A stretch of 21,633 bases of DNA, taken from assembly GCA_000482145.1 (NCBI GenBank), contig AUXH01000321.1, forward strand, positions 1 to 21,633, given 5' to 3'. The position numbers were made by a program, and so were the translations under genes. The DNA is from Strigomonas culicis (Eukaryota > Euglenozoa > Kinetoplastea > Trypanosomatida > Trypanosomatidae). Of the stretch, positions 15,859-21,633 are shown piece after piece. A model generated the notes under the pieces. It was not told the DNA's origin and made no database searches. It worked only from the letters and a program-made list of their open reading frames with translations. How positions within the stretch are numbered: position 1 is the stretch's first letter; each line of letters opens with the position of its first letter.

Positions 15859-17115
15859 TTATCGTCTTCTCTTCGCATGATGATTGTCCTTAACGCCACC
15901 TTTTGGAAAAAAAAGATTACCAAAGAAGCGCCAGCGAAACTTTGGCAAGGAGTAAATATCTGCAAAGTCGCCTTTGCAAAAACACTTCCAGAAACTCTCA
16001 GACAACTTTACGCCTCCGACTGTTACGTTTTGCGGCACCACCTCACTTTCCTTATACTGGTTCACAACTGCCACCACCTGATCGATACTCATCACAGACT
16101 TGAACATATCAAACAATAAAACAGCTTCTGGGTTGCGCGTCGAGTAAATCAGCGACAAAAATCGTGCGTGGTCCTCGGTGAAGTCTTTTTCGAGGGGTTG
16201 GAACAAGGGAAAGCCCAGCCGCTTACTCATCTCATTCGATAACAAGACCACGCTCGCATATTTGTCAGGGTACAATGAAATGTAGTCCTCAAGAATGGAT
16301 CGCTCCACTTTGCAATCTTGATTGTAACGGTTGTTGATATTATAAAAATGACAAATCTCTTCGTGCTCCTTACAGTCGTAGACTGCCTCCGCTATTTTCA
16401 TATTTCCACCAAATGGTCCTGTCACCACTAGACGCACCTCAGAGGAGGACTTCGGGGCCCAAACACCCCACAGAGAAACACCCGCCAGATAGCTAATCTG
16501 AGCCGGCGTGTCGTCCTCTGGATCAAACCGCGACGAAGTAGGGTCCGTCTCCTTCGGATAAGGAGGGTGGAACTTGAGCATGGCAATATCAGCTTTAATG
16601 GAAAGGCACCAACTTTTCTGCAGTTCGTTGTCCATCTCCATCATCTTAGTGTGTTCGATATTTTTTGTCATCTTGGACGGATTTCCTGTTCGAATGTCGC
16701 TCACAAACACCATATAGTGCTTGCTGCCATAAGATCGAGATAAACGCAAGCAGAGCTCATCCGTGCAGATATCATTAATGAGCTCTAGAATGGGCCCATC
16801 TGCTGCCAAAGCCTTCACTTCCGCACAGAAAGGTGCAGGGTCAATCAGAACACATTTGATGGAAGGGTACAATTCAAACAAAAATGGCAAGTGCACGCCC
16901 GGGGCCGCACCTGCATACACAAAAAGAATCGGCTTTGATGGTTTGATATCCTTATAAACCGTGTTGAGGAGCTGCATTTCCGAAAGATGAAGCTTCCGTT
17001 GACCATAGTGCAATCCTTTCATTTTCACCTGGGCAAAGGTAGCAGCCGCAGAAGGTTCATACACCTGCCTTTGGCAGTCAGAGCGCAGCACCCATAATTC
17101 GTTAAAGTGCAGCAT
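15859..17115 (-). CDS. MTR2: Cap-specific 2'-O-ribose methyltransferase, kinetoplastid MTr2 type
   Basis: This 418-residue (about 48 kDa) protein starts at ATG 17113-17115. It matches the VP39-like cap 2'-O-methyltransferase family. The S-adenosylmethionine site is YAGAAPG (67-73), followed by the acidic strand end LIDP (90-93). A K-D-K-E catalytic tetrad can be placed at K41 (GQRKLHLSE), D140 (VSDIR), K181 (MLKFHPPYP) and E226 (SSEVRLV). The C-terminal 150 residues are a family-specific extension ending in a basic AKRRR tail that may aid nuclear entry. In T. brucei a 48-kDa member (MTr2/TbMT48) methylates the second transcribed base of the spliced-leader cap 4, and a 57-kDa paralogue (MTr3) acts further in. 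Size favours MTr2; an alignment is needed to exclude MTr3. Enzyme class is firm. Confidence 0.88.
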   Translation of the reverse strand: MLHFNELWVLRSDCQRQVYEPSAAATFAQVKMKGLHYGQRKLHLSEMQLLNTVYKDIKPSKPILFVYAGAAPGVHLPFLFELYPSIKCVLIDPAPFCAEVKALAADGPILELINDICTDELCLRLSRSYGSKHYMVFVSDIRTGNPSKMTKNIEHTKMMEMDNELQKSWCLSIKADIAMLKFHPPYPKETDPTSSRFDPEDDTPAQISYLAGVSLWGVWAPKSSSEVRLVVTGPFGGNMKIAEAVYDCKEHEEICHFYNINNRYNQDCKVERSILEDYISLYPDKYASVVLLSNEMSKRLGFPLFQPLEKDFTEDHARFLSLIYSTRNPEAVLLFDMFKSVMSIDQVVAVVNQYKESEVVPQNVTVGGVKLSESFWKCFCKGDFADIYSLPKFRWRFFGNLFFPKGGVKDNHHAKRRR

Positions 17116-17130
17116 GAAGAAAAAGGAATG

Positions 17131-17157
17131 CTAGAAGGTGGGATGAAGAAAAAAAAA
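17131..17157 (-). promoter_or_regulatory. Predicted trans-splice acceptor for the cap methyltransferase gene
   Basis: In the minus sense a T-rich tract (17157-17145) precedes TTCTAG, with AG at 17132-17131. The predicted 5'UTR is only 15 bases and is itself pyrimidine-rich. Confidence 0.55.
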
Positions 17158-17713
17158 CAGATCACTGCAGAAAAAAAAAGCCTCTGTTAATAACACTAAA
17201 GATCAAGGGCAGCAAAACCAACAAATGGAAACAAATTACTACTACCAAGGTCGAAGTATGTGTGTGTGTGTGTGTGTGTGTGTGTACGCGTGAGAGAGAG
17301 GGAAGGGGGGGGGGAATTGATTCGCGTCGCGGAACAAAAATTCATAGCGGAAGGTAGCGTTGTACCACCTAGAGAAAACGTACAAATGGGCCAGAAACAA
17401 GGTAAAAAGAGCGGAAGCCTACCGCAACTCATGGATTGAATTTCAGTATTTGCGTACAGAAAAGAATCTAAACATCGAGAAAAACAGTACAGAGATATAT
17501 AATATATATATACATTAATGGGGAAAGAAGCAAAGGTAGATGTATGGCAAAACGAAAAGTATAAAAAGTGGAGCTAAAAAAAAATGAATGTTATAGCACG
17601 CATAGTCATGATAATGATGCTCCTTTCTTGTGGACCTTTCTTGAGCGCTTCTTCTCTTCCTCTCGTTTGTAACTACTCGCTCTTCCATGCACCCACGCAC
17701 GATCAGGCACACA
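17158..17713. other. Spacer: 3'UTR of the enkurin gene
   Basis: About 550 bases without a gene. It contains the TG/GA/G compound repeat at 17259-17314 and an AT-rich run near 17497-17515. Minus-strand open frames are low-complexity (repeats of Thr-His from the TG run) and not genes. Confidence 0.6.
17259..17314. repeat. Compound TG / GA / G10 repeat
   Basis: A TG run of about 13 units (17259-17284), then a GA run (17293-17301), then G10 (17305-17314). Alternating TG is a possible Z-DNA former. In the transcribed sense it reads C-run, TC-run, CA-run, so it is also a pyrimidine-rich stretch that could influence RNA processing. Confidence 0.85.
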
Positions 17714-18550
17714 CTACTTTTGATCATTGTAAATAAAGACGTGATTCCGACCAAGCTTTTGCAGGGCAAACTCAACAGCGCATAACTCATTTTCAATCAT
17801 CTCTTGGTGTGATTTTTGCGATGGGATTTCCAAGTTACTAAAACCCTTGGATTGATACTCCCCGTTTAATATGTTCCACCGCTTCTGAAGGCCCGCCCTC
17901 AGCGTAGTCAGTTCCTGGGGGGACAGTTCGGACCACTTTTCTTTTGCAGCACGAATATCCTCATTCCGTTTGTTGAGCAACTCCCGACGATCCTGCATTT
18001 CAGATTTAATTTCCTTCAGATAAAGAGGCACTTCACCAAAATCCTCTCGATCCGTCGGTCGAGGCTCCGGATCGTTGGGCTTTGTCGGGATGGCCATCGT
18101 GTTCTCTACGGCATTCGCGACTACAAAGTTCTTCTCTGTTTTGATTCCCATAACCGGTCGGTCGTATCGATCAGGAACATCCGGCTTTCGCTTTTCATTG
18201 TCGTACGCGCTCTTCTTGAACTTTGTTGTGTCAACTGTTGCCGCGCCTCGTGACGCTGTATAGGGCCCCTCGTTTTTTTTCAAGTAATTGGACGGATCGA
18301 CCTCAGGTCCAACTTCCCGGCCAAACGTTCCAATCGGCTTTTTAGTAGGATGCACAGAAGGTTCCGTGAATTCACCTCCAGCATTTGCCACCACAGCACT
18401 GGTACCATGAATGCCAAAGGTGGAGGCAGTCGGTGGGGGTGCTTTCTTCCTCTTTAGGGACCGCTTCTGCGAGCCACCCTGAGCCCCTTGGTTACTGGAG
18501 CCGTTGATGTCATTAGCATCCACAAGGTCAAACACGCACTCACCAGACAT
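17714..18550 (-). CDS. ENKUR: Enkurin (axonemal microtubule inner protein, FAP106 type)
   Basis: This 278-residue protein starts at ATG 18548-18550. Enkurin is a microtubule inner protein of motile axonemal doublets. Residues 1-125 are disordered and basic. Residues 132-148 (PVMGIKTEKNFVVANAV) match the conserved enkurin segment that precedes the domain. The enkurin domain lies at about 171-268, with VPLYLKEIKSEMQDR, LSPQELTTLRAGLQKRWNILN and EYQSKGF in the usual order, ending in a long helix (EMIENELCAVEFALQKLG). This predicts two long helices along tubulin. Length is typical (about 250-280). It acts in the flagellum of a motile protist, consistent with the organism. In mammals enkurin was also described as a TRPC-binding adaptor; that is not implied here. 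Confidence 0.92.
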   Translation of the reverse strand: MSGECVFDLVDANDINGSSNQGAQGGSQKRSLKRKKAPPPTASTFGIHGTSAVVANAGGEFTEPSVHPTKKPIGTFGREVGPEVDPSNYLKKNEGPYTASRGAATVDTTKFKKSAYDNEKRKPDVPDRYDRPVMGIKTEKNFVVANAVENTMAIPTKPNDPEPRPTDREDFGEVPLYLKEIKSEMQDRRELLNKRNEDIRAAKEKWSELSPQELTTLRAGLQKRWNILNGEYQSKGFSNLEIPSQKSHQEMIENELCAVEFALQKLGRNHVFIYNDQK

Positions 18551-19079
18551 CTTTCAAGAGTAGAAAGAAATAATAGAGATGTACGTATACGCGTAGCTAT
18601 TGTAAAATCAGTGCAATCCGTCGAGGGTGATAGAAGAAACAAAGGCACCCAGACAACGATAATGTCGTTATTGTAACCAGGCATTGATGGAGTTAGAACA
18701 AAAGGAGAAGAAGGAGAAGAACAACCATTTAAATACATAGGCAAAGAGCTACTAACCCGTCACGAAAGCCAAAAGGAAACAACAACGAGCTGATAGTAAA
18801 GAGAAGGAAAGTAGAAAGGGGTATTAATCGCAATCAAAAGATTGCAGATGCGCGTAAAATATTGTACTGTAAAGAAAAAACAGCGAACTACTAAACAACG
18901 AGAATAACAGACACCTTTCTGCAAACAGGACAACAACAGTGAACGAAAACGAAAAACTACATTTAGAAACAACTTTGATGGTTAACCAAAACATACTGAA
19001 GAACAATGATAATAATTGACTCTGCAATCATCTTCCTTTAAGAAAAAAACATGTTACTCTGCTTTTTTTTTCTTTGGTG
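18551..19079. other. Spacer: 5'UTR of enkurin and 3'UTR of the membrane-protein gene
   Basis: AT-rich, about 530 bases. In the minus sense a pyrimidine tract (18577-18558) sits close to the enkurin ATG, but its first AG (18552-18551) directly abuts the ATG, so the real acceptor may be further upstream. A plus-strand T8 lies at about 19063-19071. Open minus frames are Phe/Leu/Ser-rich and not coding. Confidence 0.5.
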
Positions 19080-19751
19080 TTACTCTTTGGGAGGTGGTAC
19101 CTTTGATATTTGCTGAGGCTCCTTCGGCGGCGGCGGCGGTGGCTGCGGGTGATCGTAAGCCGGGAAACGAACACGGATTTTCTTGTTCGGAAGGTACGCT
19201 TTCTTCAGCATCCAAAAGTGGGACTTCATGAAGTAGCCCATCAAGAGAGGAAACACCGCAAAGAAGGCAATAAACGATATTTCAAAAGAATTGGCACCAT
19301 GGGCAAGAGCGGAGTGCGCGCCAGGGTTCTTTTTATCGTAGAAAACGGTGCATCCTTCACCGACACGGAGAACAGGAATAGCCTGTAGGTACTGAGCTTC
19401 AGTAATGGTGTCGTTGTAAAACCCTTCCATCCAGTTTCTGTAGGGAGACCCTGTCGTGGCCCGGGTGGAGACATAATGCTTCCCGTCCACCTCGTACTCA
19501 TACTTAACCGAGTACCGCGGAACGGCAATGTATCGATAGTTCAGCTTGTGAAGCTCAAGTAGCTTCCCGCGAGTGATTCCCCATCGGGAGTTGGCTTGAT
19601 ACGAAGTGAGTGCATCGTTGTAGCAGCGAGTATTAACGACCACGACACCAATGAGACACAAGGCTGGAAGACGAATTTCAAGCGCAAGATCCCACAGCCA
19701 TTGCGGCTGCTCTTTGCCAAAGATGAACCTATATATTCTCCCTGTAGACAT
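19080..19751 (-). CDS. Two-span membrane protein, DUF3592-like, with proline-rich tail
   Basis: This 223-residue protein starts at ATG 19749-19751. Hydrophobic segments at about 23-40 and 157-175 are likely membrane spans, leaving 41-156 on one side. That loop has strand-like repeats and the pattern Trp-Gly-Ile-Thr-Arg-Gly-Lys, then YSVKYEYEVDGKHYVS (80-95), then VGEGCTVFYDKKNPGAHSAL (130-149). This resembles the DUF3592 layout, in which a Y-x-Y-x-V-x-G strand pair precedes G-x-x-V-x-V-Y-Y-D-P-x-N-P. The C-terminus (199-223) is Pro-rich, with six prolines in a row, and could bind SH3- or profilin-like partners; it is encoded by a GGC-type run on the plus strand. The match is by pattern only. 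Cellular location and role are unknown. Confidence 0.8.
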   Translation of the reverse strand: MSTGRIYRFIFGKEQPQWLWDLALEIRLPALCLIGVVVVNTRCYNDALTSYQANSRWGITRGKLLELHKLNYRYIAVPRYSVKYEYEVDGKHYVSTRATTGSPYRNWMEGFYNDTITEAQYLQAIPVLRVGEGCTVFYDKKNPGAHSALAHGANSFEISFIAFFAVFPLLMGYFMKSHFWMLKKAYLPNKKIRVRFPAYDHPQPPPPPPKEPQQISKVPPPKE

Positions 19752-19768
19752 TTTTTACTACACTCGCA

Positions 19769-19840
19769 CTCGAAGTGACAATTATCATAAATGAAAGGAT
19801 AATTAAAAACAAAGGACCAAAAAAAAAAGAGAGAAGACAA
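19769..19840 (-). promoter_or_regulatory. Predicted trans-splice acceptor for the membrane-protein gene
   Basis: In the minus sense a tract containing T10 and TTCTCTC (19840-19817) is followed by more T-rich sequence and the first AG at 19770-19769. This gives a 17-base 5'UTR. The longer distance from the tract makes the exact AG uncertain. Confidence 0.45.
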
Positions 19841-20125
19841 TTAGAGAGAAGAGTTAAGACGGAATCGATTAGAAATGAGCTAAACACCTTTTATTGATGC
19901 ACATCGAGTTGAAGCACAGTTCATCAAGGACGTATTTCCATCGTTTTGTTTATTCAGTTGATGCTTTATCATTTAAGAATAGTGTTCCACATGTATCATG
20001 CATTTCAACTGTCATAGATTTGGCATCCACAAACATATATACACATGATACTAAGACCAACAAGGTAACGAGAATCGATAGTGTTCTTATGTTAATATTA
20101 CTTTTTTTTTGCTTAACAAGTGCCG
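19841..20125. other. Spacer: 3'UTR of the RING-TC gene
   Basis: AT-rich. A plus-strand frame starting at 19894 continues antisense through the RING-TC gene and lacks support. Nothing else seen. Confidence 0.5.
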
Positions 20126-21556
20126 TTATACAGCAGCTTCGCTGGGTGGTGGAGGCTGGACAATGTGCTCATAATGGATATCATTTGGCGTCAAACACGC
20201 AAGGCATCCCAGTGGGTAGCATCCTTCCTTGTGCTTTCCACCGAGGGGACACGATGCTGGTCCGCCACACGGAATCACATCTGGCTCTTGCTTTTCCCAA
20301 CGCTTATCACATCTGTCACAAATGTAGCGCGTCGCGAACGAGCGATTCGTCGCTGGGTTGCAGCAGAACTTGCACTTGTACACAACAAAGTCGCGTTTGT
20401 GAGAAGGGCAACTGAAATCCCGTTGACACAGTTCGCACAGTAGTTCTTCGGGTTTTTTTGATGGTTCGGAGCTCAACATCCGGAAGCAAACCTTCTCTCC
20501 TCCAAAGAATGGCTCACCGCACGAATGACACATGTAGAAGAGAACATCATCGTCCACCTTTGCTGGATCCATTAGCTTTAGAATGCCAGGAGTCATGCGA
20601 CTTACTTTACCAAACAGGGCGCCGATCGCCTTGGATTGTGGAATGAGAGGATGCCGCACGAGACGCTTGCATCCCGCCGGGCAAACGGCATTGGTGAAGA
20701 CAACATGTTCTGCCTTTTCCTTGTATTTGTCCCAGCTGCTCACCCACTGGTCTACACAGTCCTTGTGAAACATATGACCGCAATCCAGCGTCACGCCATC
20801 CGCGTCGTCAAACTCACAGAGGCATAAAGTGCACACTTCCTCTTCATCCCGCTCAGGTATGCTACAAACTAGGAGTACCTTACCCACTGCATTCGGGGCA
20901 ACACATTTGCTCTCTCCATCAAAAATGAACACGTTGTTCGTTGAATCGAACTCCACAGTCGCCTCGCCTGCAGAGCAGAATTGGCGTCGTATGTTAGGGA
21001 AGATGTTTCGCACAATGGTACCCGATTCAGAGACCCCTACAACTGTCTTCTCGGACGGCACATACGCAATGGCACATCTCTTTAGGCTGCCCAAGAGCAC
21101 GCAACTCTGCAGTCCTTCGACTTTTGTGACACCCTTATTGAAGTGCACACCATAAAGCTGCCCCGATGCGTCGTTAAACACAAGCCCGTGGTCTGCTGGC
21201 TCACAGTTGCTCACCGAGTGATGGGTCGGAAGGGTATCCATTTCGCGGCAAATGGGGTCAAAAATGAAGATGCCATGCCCGCTCCGAGGCACACCATAAA
21301 TCTTGTTCTGAAAAAGAAAGATCTTTTTCACCTCGCAGTCAAAGACTCCGACTTGTTCCTGTGTATTCGTATGCTTTGACCACTTGTGAAGCTTTTGTGG
21401 CTCACTCTTCAAAGTGATGTAGAACGTGTTGGCATCCCAGCATGATACACATAAGACGTTTTCGGGAAGTGTCGCCGATCCTTTTACCACAAGGGCATTA
21501 TCGCCACTTCTCCCTAATTCAAAAACGAAATTCGTTGAGAATACAATGAATGACAT
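20126..21556 (-). CDS. RING plus tandem-cysteine E3 ligase, MYCBP2/PHR RCR-like
   Basis: This 476-residue protein starts MSFIVFSTNFVFEL at ATG 21554-21556; the longer frame begins at TTG and crosses a splice AG. Residues 1-230 are strand-rich with propeller-like repeats. A RING-H2 follows: C242, C245, C259, H261, H264, C267, C292, C296. The C-terminal cysteine-rich domain (about 343-454) has C343, C346, C357, C374, C377, C383, H386, C395, C398, C399, C413, C416, C430, C436, H442, C446, C451 and C454. Its motifs FFGGEKVC, ELLCELC and YKCKFCCNPA parallel the tandem-cysteine domain of MYCBP2/Highwire proteins. In human MYCBP2 that domain relays ubiquitin between two cysteines (RING-Cys-relay) and esterifies threonine. 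The animal proteins are over 3,500 residues; this one is compact. Homology is by pattern; relay chemistry is inferred. Confidence 0.88.
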   Translation of the reverse strand: MSFIVFSTNFVFELGRSGDNALVVKGSATLPENVLCVSCWDANTFYITLKSEPQKLHKWSKHTNTQEQVGVFDCEVKKIFLFQNKIYGVPRSGHGIFIFDPICREMDTLPTHHSVSNCEPADHGLVFNDASGQLYGVHFNKGVTKVEGLQSCVLLGSLKRCAIAYVPSEKTVVGVSESGTIVRNIFPNIRRQFCSAGEATVEFDSTNNVFIFDGESKCVAPNAVGKVLLVCSIPERDEEEVCTLCLCEFDDADGVTLDCGHMFHKDCVDQWVSSWDKYKEKAEHVVFTNAVCPAGCKRLVRHPLIPQSKAIGALFGKVSRMTPGILKLMDPAKVDDDVLFYMCHSCGEPFFGGEKVCFRMLSSEPSKKPEELLCELCQRDFSCPSHKRDFVVYKCKFCCNPATNRSFATRYICDRCDKRWEKQEPDVIPCGGPASCPLGGKHKEGCYPLGCLACLTPNDIHYEHIVQPPPPSEAAV

Positions 21557-21574
21557 TTTGAATTTCTTTTGAAA

Positions 21575-21584
21575 CTGCAAAAAT
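21575..21584 (-). promoter_or_regulatory. Predicted trans-splice acceptor for the RING-TC gene
   Basis: In the minus sense ATTTTTGCAG ends with AG at 21576-21575. The 5'UTR would be 18 bases (21574-21557). The tract is short but the site is close to consensus. Confidence 0.55.
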
Positions 21585-21586
21585 AA

Positions 21587-21588
<2 letters not shown>

Positions 21589-21626
<38 letters not shown>
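21589..21626. repeat. TA dinucleotide run at the right edge
   Basis: An almost pure TA repeat of about 19 units ends a few bases before the window edge. With the left-end TA run it brackets the window, which may reflect where contigs or windows were cut. Confidence 0.85.
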
Positions 21627-21633
21627 TTTTACG

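Noticed and set aside
15859..17115. Possible viral insertion because of the VP39-like fold
   Set aside because: This methyltransferase class is a standard part of kinetoplastid cap-4 synthesis, and the gene shows the same spacing and splice signals as its neighbours.
18760..19027. Small minus-strand Phe/Leu/Ser-rich frames
   Set aside because: Low-complexity spacer sequence, same artefact as other pyrimidine-rich spacers.
19894..20415. Plus-strand 173-codon open frame
   Set aside because: More than half lies antisense to the RING-TC gene and the rest is AT-rich spacer. No domain or splice tract on that strand.
20600..21556. N-terminal propeller of the RING-TC protein as RCC1 repeats, as in PHR proteins
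   Set aside because: The strand-rich region lacks the Gly-rich RCC1 signature; only a generic propeller-like pattern can be supported.
1..21633. tRNA, rRNA, snRNA, CRISPR array or retrotransposon
   Set aside because: I saw no cloverleaf with A and B boxes, rRNA-like sequence, regularly spaced repeats, or reverse transcriptase or transposase motifs.

Overview
The window reads as nuclear DNA of a kinetoplastid protist, most likely a trypanosomatid. Fourteen intact intronless protein genes all lie on the minus strand, so transcription runs from high to low coordinates. They are separated by AT-rich spacers of about 130-620 bases. Most spacers hold a pyrimidine tract followed by an AG shortly before the next start codon, the usual layout for spliced-leader trans-splicing inside a polycistronic unit. 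Gene content agrees: a cap 2'-O-methyltransferase of the trypanosome cap-4 type, a PEX11/GIM5-like glycosomal membrane protein, two TFIIS-like factors and a flagellar enkurin. I cannot name the species; moderate coding GC and AT-rich spacers with many microsatellites fit Trypanosoma better than Leishmania. No promoter, strand switch, tRNA, rRNA, CRISPR array or transposon was seen.

Layout in transcription order: RING plus tandem-cysteine E3 ligase resembling the MYCBP2 RCR class (20126-21556); two-span membrane protein with a proline-rich tail (19080-19751); enkurin (17714-18550); cap 2'-O-methyltransferase (15859-17115); WD40 protein with a helical N-terminus (13773-15437); ankyrin-TPR protein with a complete carboxylate clamp (11964-13151); PEX11-family protein (10962-11570); hydrophilic unknown (9658-10512); phosducin-like protein (8496-9197); tandem AAA protein with a degenerate first domain (6577-8175); HEAT-repeat protein like PP4 regulatory subunits (3948-6329); diverged TFIIS-like protein (2738-3430); conventional TFIIS-like protein (1541-2404); unknown with a ubiquitin-like N-terminus (220-1230).

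The genes do not form one pathway, as expected for such clusters. Themes are gene expression (two TFIIS, cap methylation), proteostasis (E3 ligase, TPR co-chaperone candidate, phosducin-like CCT cofactor, AAA protein), glycosome biology (PEX11) and the axoneme (enkurin). The most unusual item is the compact RCR-like E3 ligase. Next are the two adjacent TFIIS paralogues, one with an altered acidic loop, and a bulged hairpin in the predicted 5'UTR of the conventional one. Several starts were moved downstream of the longest open frame because the extensions begin with non-ATG codons or run through splice-acceptor tracts.
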